Below, one piece after another: positions 1 to 8,377 of a stretch of DNA of 64,000 nucleotides (position 1 is its first letter; the number at the start of each line of letters is the position of its first letter). Made by a program: the position numbers and the translations under genes. Source of the stretch: Serinibacter arcticus (GTDB taxonomy: Bacteria; Actinomycetota; Actinomycetes; Actinomycetales; Beutenbergiaceae). Below the pieces are notes generated by a model. It did no database searches and had not been told where the DNA came from. It was given only the letters and a program-made list of their open reading frames with translations. Location of the stretch: assembly GCF_003121705.1 (NCBI RefSeq), contig NZ_PYHR01000002.1, positions 1,364,001-1,428,000 on the forward strand, read 5' to 3'.

Positions 1-1140
1 CCCGGACGTGAGGTTGGCCGCCGCGAGGATCGCCTCGTCGTTGCGCCACGACGTCGTCAGGTGAGCGACGACGGCGGGGGCGCCGTCGGGCCGGGGGAAC
101 TGCTCGGGGAACGACAGCAGCGCCCCCGCGCTCGCACCGCGCCAGCCGTAGATCCCCTGGTGCGGGTCGCCGACGGCGGTGACCGGGTGACCGTGGGAGA
201 ACAGCGCCTGCAGCATGTCGAGCTGAGCGACGGAGGTGTCCTGGTACTCGTCGAGCAGGACCACGCGCGCAGTGGCGCGCTCGCCCTCCCCGACGACCGG
301 GAACCGGCGCGCGAGCGTCGCGGCCGCCGCGACCTGGTCGGGGAAGTCCATCGCCCCGCGAGCACGCTTGCCCGCGCTGAACTCCTCCACCAGCGGCATC
401 AGCGCGGCGCGCGAGCGCAGGGAGGCGATGACCTTGGCGACGTCGGCGTACGGATCCTTCTTGCGGGCGGTCGGCAGCGCGTCGGCGAGGCCGTCGGCGA
501 TCCGGTGCAGCTCCCGCGCCGCTCGCTCGGGCGTGAGCATGTGCTCGGCGAGCTCCCCGGCCAGGGTCACGACGGCGCGCACCACCGTGATCGGGGCGTT
601 GGTCAGGTCGAGATCCCCCGTCCAGCTCTCCACGACCTTCGTGGCCACCTGGAACCGGCCCGCCTCGCTCAGCAGCGTCTGGTCGGCCTCGATCCCGAGC
701 CGGACGCCGTGGTCGTTGACGAGCTGCGCCGCGTAGGCGTTGTAGGTGGAGATGCGCGGACGCTCCGTGAGCCAGGAGACGTCGCCGGCCTCGCGCGGCA
801 CCGCGGCCCCGGCCGACCCACCGGTTCCGCCCGCCCCGGCCCGCGCCCGGGCCAGCGCCCGCAGGTGTCGCTCGATCCGTCCCGACAGCTCCGAGGCCGC
901 CTTGCGCGTGAACGTCAGCCCCAGGATCTCCGACGGCGCGACGATCTCGTTGGCCACCAGGTAGAGCACGCGATCGGTCATCGTCGCGGTCTTGCCGGAC
1001 CCGGCGCCCGCGACCACCAGCATCGGCTCCAGCGGCGACTCGATCACAGCGACCTGCTGGTCGGTCGGCTCGGGCTTGCCGAGCAGCGCCGCCAGCTCGC
1101 GCGCCCCGATGCTCGTCCCCACGGTCGGCTCCTCGCTCAC
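1..1140 (-). CDS. adnB: AdnB-like UvrD/PcrA-family helicase-nuclease subunit (5' part; runs off the left edge)
   Basis: The first 380 codons of a superfamily 1 DNA helicase are present; the remainder lies outside the window. Visible motifs are Walker A VVAGAGSGKTATM (about residue 44), GLTFTRKAASEL, the motif II segment VVLLDEYQDTS and AVGDPHQGIYGWRGA. In known AdnAB complexes of actinobacteria AdnB is the main motor, and it carries a C-terminal RecB-type nuclease that cannot be seen here. The complex resects double-strand breaks for recombination. The GTG start at 1140 overlaps the TGA of the upstream adnA-like gene (GTGA), so the two are translationally coupled and probably made in equal amounts. 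The AdnB name rests on the pairing with the neighbour; a stand-alone UvrD is less likely. Confidence 0.85.
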   Translation of the reverse strand, partial: MSEEPTVGTSIGARELAALLGKPEPTDQQVAVIESPLEPMLVVAGAGSGKTATMTDRVLYLVANEIVAPSEILGLTFTRKAASELSGRIERHLRALARARAGAGGTGGSAGAAVPREAGDVSWLTERPRISTYNAYAAQLVNDHGVRLGIEADQTLLSEAGRFQVATKVVESWTGDLDLTNAPITVVRAVVTLAGELAEHMLTPERAARELHRIADGLADALPTARKKDPYADVAKVIASLRSRAALMPLVEEFSAGKRARGAMDFPDQVAAAATLARRFPVVGEGERATARVVLLDEYQDTSVAQLDMLQALFSHGHPVTAVGDPHQGIYGWRGASAGALLSFPEQFPRPDGAPAVVAHLTTSWRNDEAILAAANLTSG

Positions 1141-4100
1141 GGTCCCACCACCCGCGCGCCGGCGTCCTGCGCCGGGCAGCTGCCCGCCACGGGGCAGCCG
1201 CCGCAGTAGGGCCCGGTCGTGGCCGTGAAGGTCGCCGAGGCCATCGTCGTGGCCGCGTCGGCGATGAGACGGGTGGTCCACGGGTCCTCGGGGGTCGGTG
1301 CCGCCTGGTCCCGCACCCCGGGCCTGGCGGCGGCGCCGTCGACGTAGACCAGGCGCGCCCCGCCGACGCTCGCGTCGGGGAAGCCGCCCGCGAGCACGGC
1401 CTCCTGGTAGGCCGCGAGCTGCGGGTGGTGCTCGGCGTCGGCCACGCTCACCCGGGTCGAGGAGGTCTTGAGGTCCACGATGCGCACCGCCCCGTCGCTC
1501 AGGTGCTCCACCCGGTCGACCCGGCCGGTGAGGTCGGCGCGACCGACGGTGACGGCGAACGCCTGCTCGGCGTCGACCTCCCCGGGCACGCCGATGACGT
1601 ACTCGGCCAGCAGCCGCACCATGTTCTCCGCGCGACGGCGCTGGAGCCGGTCGGGCCAGCCGTCGCCGAGCCCGAGGCTCGACCAGCGCGCGTCGAGCTC
1701 GGTGAGCATCTCGGCCTCGCTGCCGTGGGGCAGGTCGGCGGCGATGCCGTGCACGAGCGTCCCGAGCTCGGCCGCCACGTACGAGCCCGCCCGACCACCC
1801 GCCTGCGTGAGGGCCCACTTGAGGGCGCACTGGTCGAGCGTCGTGAGGTCCGACGGCGTCATCCGCACCTGCTCCTCGTGCGTCCACAGCTCCCGGGTGC
1901 TGGAGTCCATGGCCGTGCCCCACCAGGTGGCGGGGTCCGCGCCGGCCACCGCATGGGCGGCCAGCAGCGCGAGCAGCTCGCCGGCCGCGGCGGCGCGGCG
2001 GCTCGAGGTGGGGTGCAGCACCTCGCGGCGCAGCGCGGCCGTCAGGCCGCGCAGGTCGAGCGCGGGCGGGACGGCCGTGACAGGGCGGTCCACCTCGGAG
2101 TCGGGATCGGGCGGGTCGACGATGTCGAGCAGCCCGGAGGGACGGGTGTCGGAGTCCTGCACGGCCGTGACCAGCAGGTGCGCCCGGGTCCGGCTGACGG
2201 CGCTGGCGAGCAGCCTCAGCTCGTCGGCGAGCACGGCGCGCCTGGCGTCGATCGGACGCAGCGGCGCGTCGCCGCGGCCGGTGGCGAGATCACTCACACC
2301 GACGGGGTCGAGCAGCCGCGCGCGCAGCCGCAGGTCGGGCCAGACGTCCTCCTGCACCCCGGCCACCGCCACGACGTCCCACTCCAGACCGGCCGCGGTG
2401 GCCGCCGTCGCCACCGTCACGGCCTCCGACCGCTCGCCGGTGGCGGCGAGGGTGTCGGAGGCGAACTCCTGGGCCTCGAGGTAGGCGGCGAACCCGCCGA
2501 TGGCGGCGCCCTCGTGGCGCACCGTGAACGACTCGGCGGCGCGGAAGAGCGCGAGCACCGCGTCCAGGTCGCCGTCGGCACGCTCGGCCGCGGCCCCCGT
2601 CCCGAGCGCCCGGCGCCGCCAGACGGGTGCCAGACCGGTCGCGTCCCAGACCGCCCACAGCACCTGCTCGAGGGTCGGGCCCTCCTGCGCGAGCGCACCG
2701 CGGCCGGCGCGCAGGACGCGGGTGACGCGCCGCAGCCCGGTGCGCAGCCGGTAGGGCACCGCCTCGGGGACGTCGTCGGCCTCCACGGCCTCGACCAGCA
2801 GGTCCGCGCTCGAGCGCTGCCCGCCGGCCGCCGCCTCGGCCCCGCGCAGCGAGCGCCGCAGCGCGCGCATCGCGACGGCGTCGAGACCGCCGACCGGGGA
2901 CAGCAGCAGCTCGGTGACCTCCTCCGGCGGCAGGGGCTCGCCGTCGGGCAGGGCGGCGAGCGCCAGGGCGCGCAGCAGCGGCCGCACCGCCGGCTCCTCG
3001 CGCAGCGGCACCTCGCCCTGGGCGGTCGCCACCGGCACACCGCCGGCACGCAGCCCGCGTCGGAGCGCGGCGACCTGGCCGCTCGCACGCACGAGCACGG
3101 CCATCCGGCTCCAGGGCACGCCGTCGCGCAGCCGGTGGGTGCGCAGGGTCCGGGCGATGCAGCGCGCCTCCTCGGGCACGCTGCGCAGCACGGTGACCGT
3201 CACGCTGGAGGTCGGGGCGCCGTCGGGATCCGTCACGATCGCGGGCAGGGCGCGTCGTCGGCGCGCGTCGCCCAGCGCCGGCAGCCCGGCCGTGACGGCG
3301 GCGACGACGCCGCGCAGCCGGTCGTCGCCGCGCCAGACAGTGGGGAGCACGTGGGTCTGCGCCCCGAACTCGCCGACGACGGCGCGCTCGGCCGCGCCGC
3401 CCCGGGCACGACCCCGCCCGGCCGTGGGCCACGCGACGCCGCCGAGCGCGCCGGCGGGGCCGGTGGTCGCCCGGTCGAGGAGGGCGGGGACCGCGCCGCG
3501 GAACGTCTGGACCGCCACGTCGGGATCGCCCAGGAGGACGAGCTGGGCACCGTCGTCGGCCAGCACCTGGAGCAGCCGGGCGGAGGCGAGCGTGGCGTCC
3601 TGGTAGTCGTCGTGGACGACCGCGCGCAGGCGCGGCCGCGGGTGCCCCGGCAGGTCGAGCTCCCACGCGGCGAGCGCCTGCACGGCCTCGTCGAGGATCG
3701 TCGCGACGTCGTAGCGCCGGCCGCGGTCGGGCGTGGTCTCCCCGAGCCGGGTGATCTCCTCGTACTCGGTCAGCACCCGGCCGGCCGCCGACCAGGCCGG
3801 ACGACCGTGCGCCTCACCGCGCCGCACGAGCTCGGCCCCGTCCCACCCGGCCTCGGCCGCGCGCATCAGCAGGTCGCGCAGCTCGTGCCGGAAGGTCGAC
3901 AGCGTCAGCGCCTCGGACGGCACCTCGTCCGGCCAGACGGGGTTGCGGCCCACACCCTCGGCGTGACCGGCCAGCATCTCCGTCAGCACCGCGTCCTGGT
4001 CGGCGCCCGTGAGCATGCTCGGTGGCACGTCACCCAGGAGGGCGGCGCGAGCCCGCAGCACCGAGAACGCGAACGACGCCGGGGTGCGCACCATCACCCG

Positions 4101-4433
4101 ACCGACCGTGACGGGCAGCCGGGCGGCCAGCGCGTCGCGCAGGCGGCCGGCCGCGCGGCGCGTGGGAGCCAGGAGCAGGAGGTCGTCGGTGCCGCCCAGC
4201 TCCGCGAGCGAGGCCATGACCTCGAGCGCGGTGGTGCTCCGCCCCGACCCGGGCGCGCCGAGCACGACGTGGTGTCCGCCGCGCCGGACGGCCTCGAGCG
4301 CCGCGGCGCGCGCCGCCTCGCCCTCGGCCGCGGCATCACGCGGCTCGGCCACGGAATCACGCGGCTCGGCCACGCTCCCCGCCGCGGGCGCACGCAGCGA
4401 CCCGGGGTCGGCGAGGGGCGGCTGCGAGGTCAT
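1137..4433 (-). CDS. adnA: AdnA-like ATP-dependent helicase-nuclease subunit
   Basis: A protein of about 1,098 aa with an N-terminal UvrD-like motor and a C-terminal PD-(D/E)XK nuclease of RecB type. Nuclease signs are RIVDLKTSS near residue 986, QLAAYQ just after it, and four cysteines that would hold a 4Fe-4S cluster (CALKW near 868; CGGC and SC near 1077-1085). The P-loop reads GAPGSGRST (about residues 55-63): the invariant lysine is arginine, so ATP hydrolysis by this motor is doubtful. Expected partner is the overlapping downstream AdnB, acting in double-strand-break resection. I take ATG 4433 as start; an in-frame start at 4463 would add 10 residues. A 7-residue tandem repeat (SVAEPRD) sits near the N-terminus. 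Confidence 0.88.
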   Translation of the reverse strand: MTSQPPLADPGSLRAPAAGSVAEPRDSVAEPRDAAAEGEAARAAALEAVRRGGHHVVLGAPGSGRSTTALEVMASLAELGGTDDLLLLAPTRRAAGRLRDALAARLPVTVGRVMVRTPASFAFSVLRARAALLGDVPPSMLTGADQDAVLTEMLAGHAEGVGRNPVWPDEVPSEALTLSTFRHELRDLLMRAAEAGWDGAELVRRGEAHGRPAWSAAGRVLTEYEEITRLGETTPDRGRRYDVATILDEAVQALAAWELDLPGHPRPRLRAVVHDDYQDATLASARLLQVLADDGAQLVLLGDPDVAVQTFRGAVPALLDRATTGPAGALGGVAWPTAGRGRARGGAAERAVVGEFGAQTHVLPTVWRGDDRLRGVVAAVTAGLPALGDARRRRALPAIVTDPDGAPTSSVTVTVLRSVPEEARCIARTLRTHRLRDGVPWSRMAVLVRASGQVAALRRGLRAGGVPVATAQGEVPLREEPAVRPLLRALALAALPDGEPLPPEEVTELLLSPVGGLDAVAMRALRRSLRGAEAAAGGQRSSADLLVEAVEADDVPEAVPYRLRTGLRRVTRVLRAGRGALAQEGPTLEQVLWAVWDATGLAPVWRRRALGTGAAAERADGDLDAVLALFRAAESFTVRHEGAAIGGFAAYLEAQEFASDTLAATGERSEAVTVATAATAAGLEWDVVAVAGVQEDVWPDLRLRARLLDPVGVSDLATGRGDAPLRPIDARRAVLADELRLLASAVSRTRAHLLVTAVQDSDTRPSGLLDIVDPPDPDSEVDRPVTAVPPALDLRGLTAALRREVLHPTSSRRAAAAGELLALLAAHAVAGADPATWWGTAMDSSTRELWTHEEQVRMTPSDLTTLDQCALKWALTQAGGRAGSYVAAELGTLVHGIAADLPHGSEAEMLTELDARWSSLGLGDGWPDRLQRRRAENMVRLLAEYVIGVPGEVDAEQAFAVTVGRADLTGRVDRVEHLSDGAVRIVDLKTSSTRVSVADAEHHPQLAAYQEAVLAGGFPDASVGGARLVYVDGAAARPGVRDQAAPTPEDPWTTRLIADAATTMASATFTATTGPYCGGCPVAGSCPAQDAGARVVGP
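4335..4376. repeat. 21-bp tandem duplication in the adnA N-terminus
   Basis: Two adjacent 21-bp copies (4335-4355 and 4356-4376) differ only in their last bases and encode two SVAEPRD heptapeptides. The duplication keeps the frame and lies in the low-complexity leader before the P-loop. Confidence 0.85.
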
Positions 4434-4545
4434 GGGGTCGATCCCATCACGGGCCGCCGACATCCGACCGCGGCGCTCGCGACCCGGGCCGGAACGCCGG
4501 GCTGCGCCGCCAGCGAACGTGCCCGCCGTCGTCGCCGTCGCTGCC

Positions 4546-4551
4546 TACGAT
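4546..4551 (+). promoter_or_regulatory. -10 box TACGAT of a leaderless DUF3107 transcript
   Basis: TACGAT ends 7 nt before ATG 4559, so transcription should begin at or beside the start codon. This favours ATG 4559 over the in-frame ATG at 4550, which overlaps the box. No Shine-Dalgarno sequence is visible. Confidence 0.55.
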
Positions 4552-4558
4552 GGCCCAC

Positions 4559-4786
4559 ATGGAGATCACGATCGGAATTCGTCAGGTTGCCCGCGAGCTG
4601 ACCCTGGAGACCAACCAGTCCGCCGACGAGGTCACGGCCGCCGTCGAGAAGGCGCTGGGTGGCGCCATCCTCGACCTCACCGACGCCCGCGGGCGTCGCG
4701 TGATCGTGCCGTCGGAGGCCATCGGCTACATCGAGCTCGGCGCCGAGGAGACCCGTCGGGTCGGGTTCGGCGTCCCCACCGCCTGA
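4559..4786 (+). CDS. DUF3107 family small protein
   Basis: A 75-aa protein starting MEITIGIRQVARELTLET and containing LTDARGRRVIVPSEAIGYIE, matching the DUF3107 family of small actinobacterial proteins (the M. tuberculosis relative is Rv3208A). The function of the family is unknown; no membrane segment or catalytic motif is visible. It lies divergent from adnAB and convergent with the ferritin-like gene, an arrangement like that near rhlE in mycobacteria. The start is set by the leaderless -10 box. Family assignment is firm, function is open. Confidence 0.85.
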   Translation: MEITIGIRQVARELTLETNQSADEVTAAVEKALGGAILDLTDARGRRVIVPSEAIGYIELGAEETRRVGFGVPTA

Positions 4787-4807
4787 GACGTACCGCCTGA
4801 GCAGGAC

Positions 4808-4853
4808 CGGAGCCGGGTCGGGCGACGCTGCGGCGTCGTCGGGCCCGGCTCCG
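4808..4853. terminator. Hairpin between convergent genes
   Basis: An imperfect 21-bp inverted repeat (arms 4808-4828 and 4833-4853, three non-identical positions, 4-nt loop) lies 22 nt after the DUF3107 stop and 50 nt from the stop of the convergent gene. It is probably a bidirectional terminator without a U-tract, as is usual in high-GC genomes. Confidence 0.55.
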
Positions 4854-4902
4854 TCGCTTCCGGCCTCGTCGCCTCTCGGCCTCGACGCCGGCACCCACCG
4901 CG

Positions 4903-5592
4903 TCAGGCAGTCAGGCCGAGCCGCTTCATCCGGCGGGCGTGCTCGCTCGTGAGGCGGCCGGTGAGCGAGCCCACGGCCTCGGGCGAGGTGTCGACCCCCG
5001 TGGCCACGGCGACGAGCTCGGGATGCCCGGTGAGGAGCCGCGAGGCGACCCCGAGCCCCTCCCCCACGACGCGCCGGCCCCAGAGCGCCAGGCGCGCCCC
5101 CAGCTGGGACTCCGCCGCGATGACGGGGGCGAGCTGCGCCACGACGAAGCCGCCGTGGCCGTTGTCGGCGAGGGCCTCGCCCGCGACGTCGCGCGCCCGG
5201 CCGGCCAGTCCAGCGACGATCTCGCGCTGCAGGTCGAGCACGATCCCGTAGCCGATGTAGGTCTTGACCTGCCGCTCCCACCAGTCGCGCGGGACGAGAC
5301 GGGCGTCGAACTCGCTGAGCAGCTCGCGGAAGGACCAGATGCTGTCGTCCAGCTCCTCCGACGCACCACCCAGCTCCAACGCGTGCGCCTCGACGAGCTC
5401 GAGCGAGGAGAGCTCGCTCGCGGCCATCCGGGACAGGGCGATGCGGGTGCGCAGCTCGGGTGCGTGCGCGGCGTCGTCGGCCAGGCGGGCGAACGTCGCG
5501 AGCTCACCGGCCGCCACGAGGGCGAGCACCTCCACGACGGCGACGTCGGGCACGGGGGCGGAGCTCGCGGGGACGGTACCGGGGTCGGACAT
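4903..5592 (-). CDS. Ferritin-like fold protein (MiaE-like tRNA hydroxylase family)
   Basis: A 229-aa, mostly alpha-helical protein with spaced Glu/His residues (ELATFARL near the start, SELSSLELVEAHALE, then YIGYGIVLDLQREI) fitting the ferritin-like, MiaE-type family that sits next to the RhlE-type helicase in actinobacteria (compare Rv3210c). MiaE-type enzymes use a di-iron centre to hydroxylate a modified tRNA base; whether this branch acts on tRNA is unproven. The start ATG 5592 is supported by a TAGGCT box 7 nt upstream (leaderless) and by a Ser/Pro-rich leader MSDPGTVPASS. It is transcribed divergently from the DEAD-box gene. Confidence 0.7.
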   Translation of the reverse strand: MSDPGTVPASSAPVPDVAVVEVLALVAAGELATFARLADDAAHAPELRTRIALSRMAASELSSLELVEAHALELGGASEELDDSIWSFRELLSEFDARLVPRDWWERQVKTYIGYGIVLDLQREIVAGLAGRARDVAGEALADNGHGGFVVAQLAPVIAAESQLGARLALWGRRVVGEGLGVASRLLTGHPELVAVATGVDTSPEAVGSLTGRLTSEHARRMKRLGLTA

Positions 5593-5599
5593 GCGCGCC

Positions 5600-5605
5600 A
5601 GCCTA
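5600..5605 (-). promoter_or_regulatory. -10 box TAGGCT of a leaderless transcript (ferritin-like gene)
   Basis: On the minus strand TAGGCT is followed by 7 nt and then ATG 5592. This fixes the start in an otherwise long open frame that continues upstream. Confidence 0.55.
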
Positions 5606-5615
5606 TCCGCGGCAC

Positions 5616-5621
5616 TACACT
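5616..5621 (+). promoter_or_regulatory. -10 box TACACT and long 5' UTR of the DEAD-box helicase gene
   Basis: TACACT on the plus strand lies about 165 nt before ATG 5786. Transcription from it would give a leader of roughly 155-160 nt. It sits back to back with the -10 box of the divergent ferritin-like gene, so both promoters share about 20 bp. Confidence 0.45.
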
Positions 5622-5785
5622 GGCCCTGACACAGGTTGCCCGGTCGCTGCCAAGCCCCTGCCTCCGCCTGCCGCCCCCGCGGCCGGCTCGAAAACCCGCG
5701 ATCGGCTGCCGCCACCAGGCGTGAGCTTCGCCGCGGCAGGTCCGCCCGCCCCGAGCCAGACGGCGCCACGAGAGCAAGGCACCAC

Positions 5786-7582
5786 ATGTCAGAGACCTCC
5801 CTCGACTCCAACGAGCCGATCACCGACCCCACCGACGGCGACGCCGCCGTCACCGAGACCCCCGAGGCCGAGATCGCCGAGATCGCCGCCGAGGTGCTGG
5901 ACGGCCCGGCCGTCGACCCGCACACCGAGGTCCAGCAGACCTTCGCCGACTTCGCCGTCTCCCCCGAGATCGTGGGCGCGCTGGCCGATGTCGGCATCCT
6001 CCACCCGTTCCCGATCCAGGCACTGACCCTCCCGGTCGCCCTCTCGCGGCACGACATCATCGGCCAGGCCAAGACCGGAACCGGCAAGACGCTGGGCTTC
6101 GGCGTCCCGCTGCTGCAGAACGTCGTGGCCCCCGGCGAGGAGGGGTTCGACGCGCTCGACTCACCCGGCAAGCCGCAGGCGCTCGTCGTCGTCCCGACGC
6201 GCGAGCTCGCGGCGCAGGTGGCCGGCGACCTCGCCACCGCCTCCCGCCGCCGCAAGGTCCGCATCATCCAGCTGTACGGCGGCCGCGCCTACGAGCCGCA
6301 GATCGACGCGCTCACGAACGGCATCGAGGTCGTCGTCGGCACGCCCGGTCGCATGATCGACCTGCTCAAGCAGCGTCACCTCGACCTCTCGCACGTGCGC
6401 ACCGTCGTGCTCGACGAGGCCGACGAGATGCTCGACCTCGGGTTCCTCCCCGACGTCGAGACCCTCATCGCCGCGACGCCCCCGAACCGCCACACGATGC
6501 TGTTCTCGGCGACCATGCCCGGCGCCGTCATCGCGCTGGCCCGCCGCTACATGTCGCACCCGACGCACATCCGGGCGCACGACCCCAACGACGACGGCGT
6601 CACGCTCAAGGCGATCAAGCAGTTCGTCTACCGCGCCCACGCGCTGGACAAGGTGGAGATGCTCTCGCGCATCCTCCAGTCCCGCGGCCGCGGCCTGACG
6701 ATCGTCTTCACGCGCACCAAGCGCACCGCCGCCAAGGTGGCCGACGACCTCGCCGAGCGCGGCTTCGCCTCCGCCGCGATCCACGGCGACCTCGGCCAGG
6801 GCGCCCGCGAGCAGGCGCTCCGCGCGTTCCGCAACGGCAAGGTCGACGTGCTGGTGGCGACGGACGTCGCGGCCCGCGGCATCGACATCGACGACGTCAC
6901 CCACGTCATCAACTACCAGTGCCCCGACGACGACAAGACCTACCTGCACCGCGTGGGTCGCACGGGCCGCGCCGGCAACACAGGCACCGCCGTGACGTTC
7001 GTCGACTGGGACGACGTGCCCAAGTGGTCGCTCATCGACAAGGCGCTCGGGCTCGACACCCCCAGCCCGCCGGAGACCTACTCCTCCACGCCGTCGCTCT
7101 ACACGGACCTCGACATCCCCGAGGGCACCCGCGGCCGGCTGCCCCGCTCGGAGCGCACGCGCGCCGGGCTCGGCGCCGAGGCCGTCGAGGACCTCGGCGA
7201 GACCGGCAAGCGCGGCGGCAAGGCTCCCTCGCGCGACGGCGGTCGTGGTTCCTCGCGCGACGGCGGCCGCGGCGGTCGCGACGGCGGGCGCGAGTCCGGC
7301 CGTGGCGGCCGTGACGGTGGCCGGGACGGTGACCGTCCTCGTGGCGAGCGCACCGGCGAGCCCCGTCGCCGTCGCAACGACGACGCCGCTCTCGCGGCGA
7401 AGGCCGAGACGTCCGGCGTGCAGCTCCCGGGCTCCGACGTGAGCATCGCGCTGCCCGACCGCTCCGGCACCGTCCCCGGCCACGCCGTGGCCGCGAACGA
7501 CGGCGATCGCACGCCGCGCCGGCGTCGCCGCCGCCGCGGCGCCGGTGGTGGCGCGGGCGAGGGACAGGCCTCGGCCGAGTAG
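5786..7582 (+). CDS. DEAD-box ATP-dependent RNA helicase (RhlE/CsdA-like)
   Basis: A 598-aa protein with an acidic N-terminal extension of about 55 residues, the two RecA-like helicase domains and a basic RG-rich tail. Motifs in order: AKTGTGKT (about 95), PTREL, GTPGR, VLDEADEM (about 210), SAT (about 241) and HRVGRTGRAG (about 390). The tail (about 480-530) has repeated RDGGRGG-like units, typical of RNA-binding helicase tails in actinobacteria. It should unwind structured RNA in ribosome assembly or mRNA decay, especially in the cold. ATG 5786 is chosen although the frame stays open upstream; a long leader seems to precede it. Confidence 0.92.
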   Translation: MSETSLDSNEPITDPTDGDAAVTETPEAEIAEIAAEVLDGPAVDPHTEVQQTFADFAVSPEIVGALADVGILHPFPIQALTLPVALSRHDIIGQAKTGTGKTLGFGVPLLQNVVAPGEEGFDALDSPGKPQALVVVPTRELAAQVAGDLATASRRRKVRIIQLYGGRAYEPQIDALTNGIEVVVGTPGRMIDLLKQRHLDLSHVRTVVLDEADEMLDLGFLPDVETLIAATPPNRHTMLFSATMPGAVIALARRYMSHPTHIRAHDPNDDGVTLKAIKQFVYRAHALDKVEMLSRILQSRGRGLTIVFTRTKRTAAKVADDLAERGFASAAIHGDLGQGAREQALRAFRNGKVDVLVATDVAARGIDIDDVTHVINYQCPDDDKTYLHRVGRTGRAGNTGTAVTFVDWDDVPKWSLIDKALGLDTPSPPETYSSTPSLYTDLDIPEGTRGRLPRSERTRAGLGAEAVEDLGETGKRGGKAPSRDGGRGSSRDGGRGGRDGGRESGRGGRDGGRDGDRPRGERTGEPRRRRNDDAALAAKAETSGVQLPGSDVSIALPDRSGTVPGHAVAANDGDRTPRRRRRRRGAGGGAGEGQASAE

Positions 7583-7600
7583 CACCACCGCGACCTCCCA

Positions 7601-7646
7601 CGATCCCGTCGGATCGGCGCCCACGGGCGTCGACCCGGCGGGATCG
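7601..7646 (+). terminator. Hairpin after the DEAD-box gene
   Basis: An inverted repeat of about 20 bp (7601-7620 with 7627-7646, two G-U pairs and one mismatch) starts 18 nt after the stop codon. No T-run follows. Confidence 0.5.
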
Positions 7647-7714
7647 CGTCGTTGCTGCGTCACTCGCAGCCCCGCCCCGTCAGCCCGCCCCTGTCCCGGC
7701 ACGCCCCGCCGTCC

Positions 7715-7720
7715 TAGGGT
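7715..7720 (+). promoter_or_regulatory. -10 box TAGGGT of a leaderless transcript
   Basis: TAGGGT is followed by 6 nt and ATG 7727 of the Sua5/YciO-type gene; no ribosome binding site is evident. Confidence 0.55.
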
Positions 7721-7726
7721 GGGTGG

Positions 7727-8350
7727 ATGGCACGGTTCCTCGAGGTCCACCCCGTCAACCCGCAGGCCCGCGCGATCTCGCAGGTCGTGGCGATGCTCCG
7801 CGACGACGACGCGCTGATCGCCTACCCCACGGACTCCTGCTACGCCCTCGGCGCGCGGCTGGACTCGATCACCGGCCCCGAGCGGATCCGGCAGATCCGG
7901 CACCTCGACGCCAAGCACGACTTCACGCTCGTGTGCTCCGACTTCCACCAGCTCGGCTCGCTCGTGCACCTGGACAACTCGGCGTTTCGCGCGATCAAGG
8001 CCGCGACGCCCGGGCCGTACACGTTCATCCTCCCGGCCACCAAGGAGGTGCCGCGGCGGCTTCACCACCCGAAGAAGAAGACGGTCGGCGTGCGCATCCC
8101 GCAGCACCCCGTCGTGCGCGAGCTGCTGCGCGAGCTCGGGGAGCCGCTGCTGACCTCGACGCTGCTGCTGCCCGGGGCCTCCGAGCCGCTGACGGACGGC
8201 TGGCAGATCAACGAGGAGATCGGCCACCTCGTCGACGCGGTGCTGGACTCGGGCGAGTGCGGCACCGAGCCGACGACGGTCGTGGACCTGTCCTCGGGCG
8301 CCCCCGAGGTGCTGCGCGTGGGCGCGGGCGATCCCACCCCGTTCGAGTAG
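7727..8350 (+). CDS. Sua5/YciO/YrdC family protein (threonylcarbamoyl-AMP synthase-like)
   Basis: A 207-aa protein with the YrdC fold: LIAYPTDSCYALG near residue 30, the RIRQIRHLD segment, ATPGPYTFILPA near 90 and VGVRIPQHPVVRELL near 125. The family makes threonylcarbamoyl-AMP from threonine, bicarbonate and ATP for the tRNA t6A modification. The length and single domain fit the YciO/TsaC branch. Many actinobacteria also carry a separate Sua5, so this may be the YciO paralogue with a less certain role. It stands alone between the helicase and the convergent marC gene. Confidence 0.8.
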   Translation: MARFLEVHPVNPQARAISQVVAMLRDDDALIAYPTDSCYALGARLDSITGPERIRQIRHLDAKHDFTLVCSDFHQLGSLVHLDNSAFRAIKAATPGPYTFILPATKEVPRRLHHPKKKTVGVRIPQHPVVRELLRELGEPLLTSTLLLPGASEPLTDGWQINEEIGHLVDAVLDSGECGTEPTTVVDLSSGAPEVLRVGAGDPTPFE

Positions 8351-8377
8351 GACGCACACCCGCCCCGCGGCGGCGCG

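Noticed and set aside
1425-4601. 1,058-codon open frame on the plus strand opposite adnA
   Set aside because: It mirrors adnA codon by codon, has low-complexity Arg/Gly/Pro-rich sequence and no recognisable motif; the opposite strand has helicase and nuclease motifs.
5636-5785. N-terminal extension of the DEAD-box helicase by 50 codons
   Set aside because: The upstream in-frame sequence is Arg/Pro-rich and unlike any helicase; MSETSLDSN at 5786 matches the usual acidic leader.
6161-8359. 732-codon open frame on the minus strand opposite the DEAD-box and YciO-type genes
   Set aside because: It spans two unrelated real genes and the gap between them and has no family motif; an artefact of high GC.
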